Below, piece by piece: positions 1 through 8,246 of a stretch of DNA of 64,000 nucleotides. The first letter of the stretch is position 1; every line of letters begins with the position of its first letter. Below the pieces are notes generated by a model. That model was not told the origin of the DNA. It ran no database searches and saw nothing but the letters and a program-made list of their open reading frames with translations. Origin of the DNA: Flagellimonas aquimarina. Its GTDB lineage: Bacteria; Bacteroidota; Bacteroidia; Flavobacteriales; Flavobacteriaceae. A program made the translations under genes and the position numbers. The stretch covers positions 868,001-932,000 of the forward strand of contig NZ_QGEG01000001.1 of assembly GCF_003149745.1 (NCBI RefSeq). The letters are read 5' to 3'.

Positions 1-371
1 ACCAAGGAAAAATCCAATGCTGCACGTTCGGCTTCAGAAAAAGCAGGATGAGTTCTATATTCCCAAATATTGTCCAATTGCTCTTGCTCCGCACCGTAAC
101 GTTCAGCGGCCCTTATGGCGTGCGCTTGGCAATAACGGCATCCGGTGGCATTACTGCTGACCCAGGCAATCATACGTTTAAGGGCTGAAGTTACCCTGCC
201 TTCATTGGCCATCACTGCTTTGTTGAGATTGATAAATGCCTTGGAAATTGCTGGCCTATGCTGCATGGTCAGTACTGAATTTGGACAAAACCCAAGCGTC
301 TCGTTGAAGAATTCAGCAAGTTTTCTTGTCTCTGGATCGTGATTGGGGTCAAGCGGATTTACTAATGCCAT
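1..371 (-). CDS. Carboxymuconolactone decarboxylase/AhpD-like protein (3' part cut by window edge)
   Basis: The reading frame starts at the ATG complementary to 369-371 and stays open to base 1, so the C-terminus is missing. About 123 residues are visible. A CxxC pair with a nearby histidine (Cys78, Cys81, His84, in the context GCRYCQAH) matches the redox motif of AhpD-like alkylhydroperoxidases. The family uses this motif as a thiol peroxidase or proton-relay centre; the substrate cannot be inferred. It is divergent from the OsmC gene, another organic-peroxide-related family, across a 54-base gap, which suggests a shared oxidative-stress theme. A second member of the same superfamily lies at 40906-41454. 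Confidence 0.85.
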   Translation of the reverse strand, partial: MALVNPLDPNHDPETRKLAEFFNETLGFCPNSVLTMQHRPAISKAFINLNKAVMANEGRVTSALKRMIAWVSSNATGCRYCQAHAIRAAERYGAEQEQLDNIWEYRTHPAFSEAERAALDFSL

Positions 372-388
372 AGTGCAGTTTTAAATTG

Positions 389-396
389 TATTTTTG
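389..396 (+). promoter_or_regulatory. Candidate -7 box (TATTTTTG) for the osmC gene
   Basis: TATTTTTG fits the Bacteroidota -7 consensus TAnnTTTG exactly and sits 29 bases before the osmC ATG. No convincing TTG-type -33 element was seen at the expected distance, so this is a half-supported promoter. Confidence 0.4.
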
Positions 397-425
397 AAGG
401 CTACAAGAAACAAAAATTTGACATC

Positions 426-848
426 ATGACAAATCATATTACCACCAAATGGCTTGGAGGGATGGCCTTTGAAAGCAATAACCCTTCTGGATTAAATTTG
501 AAGATTGATGCAGGCCCTGAAGACGGGGGTAAAGGTGAAGGACTTCGCCCTAAGGCATTGATGCTTTCTTCTGTTGCAGGTTGCTCTGGATTGGATGTTG
601 CATCACTCATTAAAAAAATGAAATTGGAAGTAGATGATTTTCAAATTGATACCATCGCCAATTTAACGGATGAACATCCCAAATATTACGACACCGTTGC
701 CATAGAATATCATTTTCATGGTTCTAACCTAAACGAAACAAAACTGCAGAAAGCCGTAGATCTGTCTGTGGAAAAGTATTGTGGTGTAATGGAAATGTTT
801 AGAAGATTTGCAGAATTGGAAATAAAGACGGTTTTTCATCATAAGTGA
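426..848 (+). CDS. OsmC family peroxiredoxin-like protein
   Basis: The 140-residue product has the usual length for the OsmC/Ohr superfamily. It carries the two conserved cysteines of that fold: Cys53 (in VAGCSGLDV) and Cys119 (in EKYCGV). In characterised members these act as a peroxidatic/resolving pair that reduces organic hydroperoxides in the cytoplasm. The absence of a classic Ohr signature makes the general OsmC/YhfA-like assignment safer than Ohr. Its stop codon is followed after one base by the start of the dehalogenase-like gene, so the two are very likely co-transcribed. Confidence 0.9.
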   Translation: MTNHITTKWLGGMAFESNNPSGLNLKIDAGPEDGGKGEGLRPKALMLSSVAGCSGLDVASLIKKMKLEVDDFQIDTIANLTDEHPKYYDTVAIEYHFHGSNLNETKLQKAVDLSVEKYCGVMEMFRRFAELEIKTVFHHK

Positions 849-849
849 T

Positions 850-1737
850 ATGCTAGAGTATGTAAGAACACCACCAGAACGATTTGAAAATCTGCCAGAT
901 TTCAATTTTAAAGAGAACTATGTTGATTTTCAAAATATGCAAATGCACTACCTTGACGAAGGACAGGGGGAAGTTATTTTGGCGTTACATGGAGAACCAA
1001 GCTGGTGTTTTTTATACCGAAAATTTATCCCTGTATTAAAAGGATATAGATTTATTGCTCCCGATTTCTTAGGCTTTGGAAAATCGGATAAACCCATTAA
1101 TTGGAAAGAATATAACTATCAATTGCACTTAGATTCATTGATTAGTTTTTGTGATAAGCTGGAGCTAAACAACATTACTCTCGTTGTTCAAGATTGGGGA
1201 GGACTATTGGGGCTGGGTCTACTTGGACAACACCCAGAAAGGTTTAAAAGGGTGGTCATAATGAATACCTTTTTGCCCATTGGAAAAAAACTGAAACTCC
1301 CTTTTAAAATTTGGGTATGGTTTGCAAGATACCACCCATCACTTCCCGTTGGCAGATTAATTCAATATGCAAGTTATGCCACTTTATCAAAAAAGGTATT
1401 AAAGGCCTATGACGCACCCTACCCCAATAGAAAATTTAAAGCAGGGGCGAGGGCATTTCCCTCTTTGGTTCCATCAAATAAAAAAGATCCAGCGGTAGTG
1501 TATTTAAAACACGCTAGGGAAGTATTGTCCAATTGGGATAAACCTGCATTGGTCTTATTTTCAGATAAGGACAAGATATTGGGCGGATTGGAAAAATTCT
1601 TTTATAAATTAATGCCAGCTACCAACAAACAACAGAAAATTATAATTGAAAATGCAGGTCATTTTCTACAAGAAGAAAAAGGAAAAGAAATTGCCCAATA
1701 TGTAGATGCCTTTATTAAAGGTGAATTAGAGCTTTAA
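850..1737 (+). CDS. Haloalkane dehalogenase-like alpha/beta hydrolase
   Basis: This 295-residue alpha/beta hydrolase has the features that define haloalkane dehalogenases. The HGEP-W oxyanion segment lies near residues 47-51. The nucleophile elbow VVQDWGG has Asp115 followed directly by Trp, which in this family helps bind the leaving halide. The catalytic His271 sits in NAGHFLQE, and an acidic residue near 240 (FSDKDK) can complete the triad. Family members hydrolyse carbon-halogen bonds in the cytoplasm, but related epoxide or ester hydrolases share most motifs, so the substrate is an inference. The gene starts one base after osmC, indicating an operon. Confidence 0.85.
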   Translation: MLEYVRTPPERFENLPDFNFKENYVDFQNMQMHYLDEGQGEVILALHGEPSWCFLYRKFIPVLKGYRFIAPDFLGFGKSDKPINWKEYNYQLHLDSLISFCDKLELNNITLVVQDWGGLLGLGLLGQHPERFKRVVIMNTFLPIGKKLKLPFKIWVWFARYHPSLPVGRLIQYASYATLSKKVLKAYDAPYPNRKFKAGARAFPSLVPSNKKDPAVVYLKHAREVLSNWDKPALVLFSDKDKILGGLEKFFYKLMPATNKQQKIIIENAGHFLQEEKGKEIAQYVDAFIKGELEL

Positions 1738-1792
1738 GCCTGTATTTGAAACACTCCCTTGTTTTTGATGCTCAAAACTTTAAATCTTAACC

Positions 1793-3481
1793 ATGCGATG
1801 GACCATAAAACCTAAACCTACCCCCAAAGACATTGAAAGACTTTCAAAGGAGTTGCAAGTGGATGAGTTAGTGGCACAATTGCTTTTGCAAAGAGGAATA
1901 ACAACGTACCAACAAGCAAAAGCCTTCTTTCGCCCCCAACTATCTCAGCTGCACGACCCCTTCTTGATGAAGGACATGGACACTGCCGTAGCGCGAATTG
2001 AATCCGCTATTGCCAATAATGAAAACATCATGGTCTATGGAGATTATGATGTGGATGGTACAACAGCGGTGGCATTGTTTTCATCTTTTCTTTTAGAGAG
2101 TTACCCAAATGTGACAACATACATACCGGACAGATATGGGGAGGGATACGGGGTATCCATTCAGGGTATCGACTTTGCCTCCGACAATGACTTTACATTG
2201 ATAATAGCTTTGGATTGTGGAGTAAAGGCCATTGAACAAGTAAAATACGCCAAGCAAAAGGGAATCGATTTCATCATATGTGATCATCATAGACCAGGGA
2301 CGGAACTACCAGATGCAATAGCAATTTTAGATCCCAAGCGAGAGGATTGCGACTATCCGTACAAGGAGTTATGCGGCTGTGGTGTTGGGTTTAAGCTAAT
2401 TCAGGCATTAACGATAAAAAACGGTGGAACAATAGATGACCTAATTCCTTACTTAGACTTGGTGGCAACCGCTATAGGTGCAGATATTGTTCCCATAACC
2501 GGAGAAAATAGGGTGTTGGCTTATTATGGGCTACAGGTAATCAACATGAATCCAAGAATTGGGTTTAAGGCAATTATTGACCAAATTAAAAAGAAGACCC
2601 TAACCATTACAGATGTTGTTTTTATTATAGCCCCACGAATCAATGCCGCGGGCAGGATGAAGCATGGTCAGCATGCAGTAAACCTTTTGGTAGCAACAGA
2701 TTTGGATGCTGCTACCATATTTGCCAAAGAAATTGAGCAGTTCAATGCCGATAGAAGAAATTTAGATCAGGAAATTACGCAAGAGGCCTTAATGCAAATT
2801 CAGGAGAATGACGAAGAGAAAAGGTTTACATCAGTGGTCTATAATGAAAATTGGCATAAGGGAGTTATTGGGATTGTAGCCTCTAGACTTACAGAAACCT
2901 ACTATCGCCCTACCTTGGTTTTTACTAAAAGTGGCGATAAGTTGGCAGCATCCGCAAGATCTGTAAAGGGTTTTGATGTGTATAACGCTTTGGAAGAATG
3001 TTCGGATTGTTTAGAACAGTTTGGAGGGCACAAATATGCAGCGGGATTGACACTTTTAGAAGAGCAATATGGAGCATTTAAGTCTCAATTTGAAAAGGTG
3101 GTTTCACAATCCATAGACCCAAAACTGTTAGAACCCGAGCTTACTATTGATGCAATGATTGAATTAAACCAAATTGATGATAAGTTAATGAGAATCATAA
3201 AACAGTTTGCCCCGTTTGGACCAGGGAATATGACACCGGTGTTTATGGCCAAAAAGATTCAGGATACAGGTTATGCAAAAGGTGTTGGTGGTGGCGAAAA
3301 ACATTTGAAATTAGCCGCGTTTCAAAATGGTTCCATACCTATTGGTGCAATCGGCTTTAATTTGGGCGATAAAATAGATACGATAAAAAACAAAAATTCC
3401 TTTGATGCGGTTTTTTCATTAGATGAAAACGAATGGAATGGAAGGGTAAACCTGCAGTTGAAACTGAGAGATATTCGCTAG
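1793..3481 (+). CDS. recJ: Single-stranded-DNA-specific exonuclease RecJ
   Basis: The 562-residue length is standard for RecJ. The DHH phosphoesterase core is visible: YGDYDVDGTTA near residues 81-91, and the DHH motif in ICDHHRPG near 162-169. A DHHA1 domain follows, with GGHKYAAG near 418-425, and then a C-terminal OB-like region. RecJ is the Mn/Mg-dependent 5'-3' exonuclease of recombinational and mismatch repair. The next gene, an MFS transporter, starts five bases after the stop, so the two are probably transcribed together although functionally unrelated. Confidence 0.97.
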   Translation: MRWTIKPKPTPKDIERLSKELQVDELVAQLLLQRGITTYQQAKAFFRPQLSQLHDPFLMKDMDTAVARIESAIANNENIMVYGDYDVDGTTAVALFSSFLLESYPNVTTYIPDRYGEGYGVSIQGIDFASDNDFTLIIALDCGVKAIEQVKYAKQKGIDFIICDHHRPGTELPDAIAILDPKREDCDYPYKELCGCGVGFKLIQALTIKNGGTIDDLIPYLDLVATAIGADIVPITGENRVLAYYGLQVINMNPRIGFKAIIDQIKKKTLTITDVVFIIAPRINAAGRMKHGQHAVNLLVATDLDAATIFAKEIEQFNADRRNLDQEITQEALMQIQENDEEKRFTSVVYNENWHKGVIGIVASRLTETYYRPTLVFTKSGDKLAASARSVKGFDVYNALEECSDCLEQFGGHKYAAGLTLLEEQYGAFKSQFEKVVSQSIDPKLLEPELTIDAMIELNQIDDKLMRIIKQFAPFGPGNMTPVFMAKKIQDTGYAKGVGGGEKHLKLAAFQNGSIPIGAIGFNLGDKIDTIKNKNSFDAVFSLDENEWNGRVNLQLKLRDIR

Positions 3482-3486
3482 TTTTT

Positions 3487-4743
3487 ATGGATCCGTACGC
3501 AGCACTTCGATACAAAGAATTCAATATATTTTTAATTGTCCGTTTTGCAATGGTCTTTGCTTGGTCCATGCAGTTTATCGTCATTGAATGGCAAGTATAT
3601 TCTTTAACAAAAGACCCTCTATCATTGGGGATCATCGGGTTGATGGAGGTGATTCCAGCAGTGGGAATGGCTCTGTTTGCAGGGCATGTTGTAGATCAAA
3701 AAGAAAAAAGAAACCTGCTGATCAAGTGTATTTTGGGATTTTCGGTAATCAGTCTTGGTCTGTTTTTTCTTAGCGATCCATCTTTGGAAACTGATATTTC
3801 TTCAAAGAATATTTTATATGCCATTTACTTTTTGGTCTTTCTAGGCGGCCTTGTGAGAGCTTTTTTAGGACCCACTATTTTTTCTTTGATAGCCTTAATA
3901 GTTCCTAAAAAGATTTACCCAAATGCAGCTACTTGGAGCAGTTCCACTTGGCAGATGGCATCTGTTATGGGGCCAGCATTGGCTGGTTTCAGTATTAGTT
4001 GGATTGGTGTTCATTGGTCTATGTGCGTTATTCTGGCTTTTTCGCTCTTAGCGTTGATTTTCCTGCTCAGAATTCCTAGAAAGCCCATTTTAAATCCAAA
4101 AATTGGAGAGCCTATTTTTCAAAGTTTAAAAGACGGATTGAAATTTGTTTTTAACAGTAAGGCAATTTTTGGAGCTTTGACCTTGGATATGGTCGCGGTA
4201 CTTTTTGGAGGTGCCGTGGCACTACTGCCCATTTACGCCCAAGATATTTTGCATGTGGGGTCGGAAGGATTTGGCATTTTAAGGGCCGCACCTGCAATTG
4301 GAGCCTCTATCACCATGCTTGGATCAACTAGATTTCCGTTGCATAAATACGCGGGCAAAAAACTGTTATTGGCTGTGCTTGCATTTGGTGTATGTATCAT
4401 AGTGTTTGGTATTTCTACGTCCTTTTGGCTTTCTGTTGTGGCGCTCTTTTTAAGTGGAGCAGTGGATGGGGTTTCCATGATAATCCGCCAGACAATATTA
4501 CAACTGAAAACACCGGACCATATGAGAGGTAGAGTGGCTTCTGTAAATTCTATTTTTGTGGGCTCATCTAATGAACTTGGAGCATTTGAGAGTGGCTTGG
4601 CCGCTAAACTATTGGGTACTGTTACGGCAGTTGTGTTTGGTGGGTGCATGACACTTTTAACTGCTGGAACCACTGCCTTGATATCCCCTACGTTTAGGCG
4701 ACTGGACCTGTCAGTTGATGTTGAGGAACATGAAAAGGATTAA
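3487..4743 (+). CDS. MFS transporter
   Basis: I place the start at the ATG at 3487, directly after recJ. An earlier in-frame ATG at 3433 would overlap recJ by 49 bases and add a hydrophilic stretch not expected in the family. The 418-residue product has about 12 hydrophobic segments and resembles the MFS_3/EntS-like group of exporters. The loop QLKTPDHMRGRVASVNS is typical of that group. It is an inner-membrane protein and its substrate is unknown. The stop codon overlaps the stop of the convergent lpxH gene within a shared TTAA. Confidence 0.88.
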   Translation: MDPYAALRYKEFNIFLIVRFAMVFAWSMQFIVIEWQVYSLTKDPLSLGIIGLMEVIPAVGMALFAGHVVDQKEKRNLLIKCILGFSVISLGLFFLSDPSLETDISSKNILYAIYFLVFLGGLVRAFLGPTIFSLIALIVPKKIYPNAATWSSSTWQMASVMGPALAGFSISWIGVHWSMCVILAFSLLALIFLLRIPRKPILNPKIGEPIFQSLKDGLKFVFNSKAIFGALTLDMVAVLFGGAVALLPIYAQDILHVGSEGFGILRAAPAIGASITMLGSTRFPLHKYAGKKLLLAVLAFGVCIIVFGISTSFWLSVVALFLSGAVDGVSMIIRQTILQLKTPDHMRGRVASVNSIFVGSSNELGAFESGLAAKLLGTVTAVVFGGCMTLLTAGTTALISPTFRRLDLSVDVEEHEKD

Positions 4744-5507
4744 CCTTCTAGTTTTTCTAGAGATAACTTATCTCCATCAAAAACGGCATAAGTAAAATAT
4801 GAAATCCAATCTCCCAAATTGGTATAGACAGATTTTTCATTTAGTTTTATTTCCATTGGAAGGTGACGATGCCCAAAAATAAAATGATCATAGTGCTGTT
4901 CTTCCAGTTTTCGTTTTGCATATAGGATCAACCACTCTTTGTCCTCTCCTAAGAAAGATGCATCAGCTTCACCCGAAATAATTCGGTTATTCACGGAAAG
5001 ATGTTGTGCTAACCGTACTCCCAAATCAGGATGCAGCCATCTAAAGAACCATTTGGCCAAAGGATTGGTAAACACTTTTTTCATACGTTTAAAACCTTTG
5101 TCATATGGCCCCAAACCATCCCCGTGCCCAATAAAAAAAGAGGTATCGTTGATTAAATACTGTTGAGGTTTATGATAAACGGGAATATTGAGTTCTTCTT
5201 CAAAATAACCGTTCATCCATAAATCATGGTTTCCAACAAAATATGTAATTGGAATGCCGGCATCTGAGAGTTCTGCAAGTTTGCCCAATGTTCGTGTAAA
5301 CCCTTTAGGAACTACGGTTTTATATTCAAACCAAAAATCGAATAGATCTCCCATTAGGAATATAGCTGCAGCATCATGCTTTATGGAGTCTAACCATGCT
5401 ACAAATTTCTTTTCCCTTGGTAAACTTGCTTGTAAAGTAGGGGCACCTAAATGATTATCGCTGGCGAAATAAACTTTTTTGCCTGATGGAACGGTAATGC
5501 TTTTCAT
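4740..5507 (-). CDS. lpxH: UDP-2,3-diacylglucosamine diphosphatase (LpxH-type)
   Basis: This 255-residue calcineurin-like metallophosphoesterase has the metal-binding blocks in order: SDNHLG (Asp17, His19), GDLFDFWFEY, GNHDLW, GHGDGLG and FGHRH. The DLFDFWFEY block and the overall length match LpxH, which removes UMP from UDP-2,3-diacylglucosamine to give lipid X in lipid A synthesis. It acts at the cytoplasmic face of the inner membrane. It is convergent with the MFS gene, with overlapping stop codons. A TATATTTA box lies just upstream on the minus strand. Confidence 0.9.
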   Translation of the reverse strand: MKSITVPSGKKVYFASDNHLGAPTLQASLPREKKFVAWLDSIKHDAAAIFLMGDLFDFWFEYKTVVPKGFTRTLGKLAELSDAGIPITYFVGNHDLWMNGYFEEELNIPVYHKPQQYLINDTSFFIGHGDGLGPYDKGFKRMKKVFTNPLAKWFFRWLHPDLGVRLAQHLSVNNRIISGEADASFLGEDKEWLILYAKRKLEEQHYDHFIFGHRHLPMEIKLNEKSVYTNLGDWISYFTYAVFDGDKLSLEKLEG

Positions 5508-5551
5508 TTCCTTGTAAATATAAGAATTCCTACTTTTGGGAATAGAGTGAT

Positions 5552-6001
5552 TTAGTTGTCCTCAGCAAACCACTCAGCAAAAGACGTTTCGGTTTCTTGA
5601 AGTTTTAGAGAATGCAATTGGATGTTTTTAGGAAGACGCGCACGTATTTTGGAAGCAAAATCTATGACCATGTTTTCACTAGTGGGTTGGTAATCTGCCA
5701 AAATCACATTATGGCCTCTTTTTGATAATTCTTTGGCAAGCTCTATATGGGGCGTATTTTTATTAAAAACGGTAGCATGATCAAACTTATCCACAACTTC
5801 TTCCTTAACAATGGTCTTGAGGTCGCCAAAATCAATCACCATGCCCAGTTTTACATGATCGGTATCCGTTATTGGTGTGCCAATAACCGTGACAGATAGC
5901 TTGTAGCTATGTCCATGCACATTTCTGCATTTGCCATCATAGCCAAATAAGGCATGTCCCGTTTCAAAAGTAAATTGCTTGGTAATTCTAATGCTCCCCA
6001 T
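5552..6001 (-). CDS. queD: 6-carboxytetrahydropterin synthase (QueD/PTPS family)
   Basis: The 149-residue product has the zinc-binding His16, His29 and His31 of the 6-pyruvoyl-tetrahydropterin synthase fold. Cys25 in the CxxxHGH motif is the expected catalytic residue. A C-terminal acidic segment (ETETSFAEW) contributes to pterin recognition in the family. QueD makes 6-carboxytetrahydropterin from dihydroneopterin triphosphate for queuosine synthesis. No other queuosine genes are nearby, so the pathway assignment rests on the family alone. Confidence 0.9.
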   Translation of the reverse strand: MGSIRITKQFTFETGHALFGYDGKCRNVHGHSYKLSVTVIGTPITDTDHVKLGMVIDFGDLKTIVKEEVVDKFDHATVFNKNTPHIELAKELSKRGHNVILADYQPTSENMVIDFASKIRARLPKNIQLHSLKLQETETSFAEWFAEDN

Positions 6002-6073
6002 AAAGTGTCCAAAAATACAAAGGTAATAATCCTTGAAAAGGCAATTCTAATTGGATGTAATTATGGTAACGGT

Positions 6074-6502
6074 TTATTTTAGGGTATACAATAAATAGGA
6101 CGAACCTATTACCAGAAATGGAGAAGCAATCATTAGTAGAATCACACTAGCTCTATAAAGCCCCCAGAATGATACTGTCTTTATATTCTCGTTGTCGGTC
6201 TTGTCATAAATGATTTTTACTCTTTCGCCAACCTTATGAGCAGGGGGACTAGAGCTTATGGGACTTTTATATGTTCTGGTTATACTGTTTCGGTCCTTAA
6301 ATTCAAACACTGGTGTATAAGTGTTTCCATCACTATCGTAGTTGGTTAATAAATCTATGACCACTGCAGTAGTTTTTATACCATCTGCAAGTAAATTTTG
6401 AGTCTTCTGATATTGCTGAAAGGCAAAGAAGAGCAATACAAAACCCAAAGTGAAAAAAGAACCGTACAAAACCAGCCACATGGTATACTTTTTTACTGCC
6501 AT
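6074..6502 (-). CDS. DUF3592 domain membrane protein
   Basis: This 142-residue protein has one transmembrane helix near each end (about 8-28 and 117-138). Between them is a short beta-rich extracytoplasmic segment (about 45-105) containing TYTPVFEFKD and GERVKIIYD, which is the DUF3592 pattern. The function is unknown. It lies six bases downstream of a very small membrane-protein ORF (6509-6622), and the two may be one transcription unit. Confidence 0.75.
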   Translation of the reverse strand: MAVKKYTMWLVLYGSFFTLGFVLLFFAFQQYQKTQNLLADGIKTTAVVIDLLTNYDSDGNTYTPVFEFKDRNSITRTYKSPISSSPPAHKVGERVKIIYDKTDNENIKTVSFWGLYRASVILLMIASPFLVIGSSYLLYTLK

Positions 6503-6508
6503 ATCTGG

Positions 6509-6622
6509 CTATCGTTTAAATTTTCTTCTATTGCGGAATCTGGTAACCAAATAAATTACAACTACCATAAATGCCACTATCGGAAAAACAATATCACTAT
6601 TTAAAAATGAAAGAAAATCCAT
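6509..6622 (-). CDS. Possible 37-residue single-pass membrane protein
   Basis: An ATG-to-TAG frame of 37 codons sits directly before the DUF3592 gene on the same strand. It is preceded by an A-rich leader with AAGAAA. The product begins MDFLSFLNSD, has one hydrophobic helix (about residues 11-27) and ends in a strongly basic tail (RFRNRRKFKR), a credible positive-inside topology. The six-base spacing to the next start codon supports translation as a small operon. It could still be a chance ORF; homologues were not checked. Confidence 0.5.
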   Translation of the reverse strand: MDFLSFLNSDIVFPIVAFMVVVIYLVTRFRNRRKFKR

Positions 6623-6644
6623 TTATTTCTTGTTTAATGCAGTA

Positions 6645-7271
6645 TTAACGATTTTCGATCAACATTATTTTTTGAAGTTTTATTTTTTCCTTGGCTTCTC
6701 TCAGTTCTTTCCAGATAACTGACTGGTTTGATTGAGGAGAAACAATAGAAAGGACATAAAGCCCCTTTAATTGCTTTTTAGGTATAACCTCTAATTCCAT
6801 GTTGAGCAATACGTTTTGCCCATTGGTAAAACAATCAATAAAGTCTATTTGTACACTATAATTTTTGGTCGGAGAACTTGACTTTTTCAATTCTCCAAAA
6901 TGCACTTTTATTTGAGAAGTATCTATTTCCATTTTTTTTGATGCTGCCACCGCACTATATAAACCCTTGTAGTATTTAGATAGAAGTGTTTTTAACTCAC
7001 TTTTGGACAACTCTTCTTTGTTCTGTATTGAGAGAACAAACAAATAGGTAAAATATGTTGATGATTCAATATCGAACATTCCAGGAGCAAAGCGCAGTTC
7101 TTCAAAGCCTTCATAAGGTAAACTAGGGGCAAAGTCTAATGGAAAGTCGATTTTTTCATACTTCCAATCCTCTGGGCCATCAAGAATAATAGGAGTTGAT
7201 TCTTGTGAAAAACCCATGAATTGACAAATAAACATGAGTAAAATGATTAATACAATAGGTTTTGTTTTCAT
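6645..7271 (-). CDS. Hypothetical secreted protein
   Basis: The 208-residue product begins with a clear signal peptide: MKTK followed by a hydrophobic core and cleavage near residue 22 (GFSQ-ES). The mature part shows no motif I recognise. It contains a single cysteine and mixed charged/hydrophobic segments consistent with a small globular periplasmic domain. No functional call is made. It is transcribed in the same direction as the two small membrane-protein genes downstream and may belong with them. Confidence 0.7.
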   Translation of the reverse strand: MKTKPIVLIILLMFICQFMGFSQESTPIILDGPEDWKYEKIDFPLDFAPSLPYEGFEELRFAPGMFDIESSTYFTYLFVLSIQNKEELSKSELKTLLSKYYKGLYSAVAASKKMEIDTSQIKVHFGELKKSSSPTKNYSVQIDFIDCFTNGQNVLLNMELEVIPKKQLKGLYVLSIVSPQSNQSVIWKELREAKEKIKLQKIMLIENR

Positions 7272-7358
7272 TAGATGTGCAATCTAAAAGTCCAGATTTG
7301 TTTAAAATCCTGGAGTGTTTTCAGATAAAAGTACTGAACTTTAGTTAAGGAATAAAAG

Positions 7359-8246
7359 TTAAAAGATGGACGGTTTTAATGGCCCAAATATTTTTCCAAA
7401 CCGTTTTGGGAGCTCATCTATTATATATAGTTGCTCTCCAGTAAATGGATGTGCAAGTTTTAAGGAATAAGCATGTAAATACAGTCCTTTTCCTCTCAAA
7501 ATAAGGTTTTCCATTCCATAGTCCTTGTCCCCCAGTATTGGGTTCCCAATGCCAGATAAATGTTTGCGCAGTTGATGTCTTCTTCCGGTCAACGGGGTCA
7601 ATTCCACCAAATTTAGCATGCCAAATCTTTTAGAAGAAATCGATTGATGAACGGTATAGGTTGATTGAGTTGCCTTGCCATCAATTTTTGAATCTATTTC
7701 ACCTTTGCAATCCATTTCACCAATAGTAACGGCATAATACGTTTTCCCAATCTTTTTGTTTTCAAACATTTTGTTTAATGTACGGATGCCACTACTCGTT
7801 TTTCCCACCAATAAAATACCTGTGGTAGCATAATCCAATCGATGAACAGGTTGTGGTATTGTAGCATCTGGGAGTTTACTGGCTTTGATGTTTTGGGCCA
7901 GGGCATTGGCAATGGTTTTAAAACTGTTTCCGCTCACCAAAATTCCGGCAGGTTTATGAATCATTGCCAAGTGTTCGTCTTCAAATAGTACTTGTAGAGG
8001 AAAAACCAACTCTTTTTCAGGGCCTACTTTTTCCGGAATTGAAAGTTTAATGGTTTCACCCCCATTTATGAATGTAGCTGAAGTGGCAATAAGCTCATTT
8101 ACGGTAATATATTTTTTCTTTAGGGCTTTTTTTAAAGCTGATTTAGTTGATACTTTATCGAAAATGCCAACACCATATTCTTGAAGCCGAATAGGGTTTG
8201 GTAATTTATGAACAATATGGGTTTGGGTTGAAGATATACCGGTTAT
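7359..8246 (-). CDS. RluA-family RNA pseudouridine synthase, probable ATA start
   Basis: The catalytic domain (KPAGILVSG, and HRLDYATTGILLVGK with the catalytic Asp, then GRRHQLRKHL) is that of an RluA-type synthase, which converts uridine to pseudouridine in rRNA or tRNA. The first TTG in frame is at 8007-8009. However, the frame stays open upstream to 8249 and encodes a coherent segment (NPIRLQEYGVGIF, then KKALKKKYITVNE) resembling the S4-like N-terminal domain of flavobacterial homologues. This stretch has no ATG, GTG or TTG. The best start is ATA at 8244-8246, which overlaps the stop of the enoyl-CoA hydratase gene as ATAA. The catalytic part is certain; the start is inferred. Confidence 0.85.
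   Translation of the reverse strand: MTGISSTQTHIVHKLPNPIRLQEYGVGIFDKVSTKSALKKALKKKYITVNELIATSATFINGGETIKLSIPEKVGPEKELVFPLQVLFEDEHLAMIHKPAGILVSGNSFKTIANALAQNIKASKLPDATIPQPVHRLDYATTGILLVGKTSSGIRTLNKMFENKKIGKTYYAVTIGEMDCKGEIDSKIDGKATQSTYTVHQSISSKRFGMLNLVELTPLTGRRHQLRKHLSGIGNPILGDKDYGMENLILRGKGLYLHAYSLKLAHPFTGEQLYIIDELPKRFGKIFGPLKPSIF

Noticed and set aside
3433..3486. N-terminal extension of the MFS transporter from the ATG at 3433
   Set aside because: It would overlap recJ by 49 bases and add 18 hydrophilic residues; the ATG at 3487 gives a normal MFS start.
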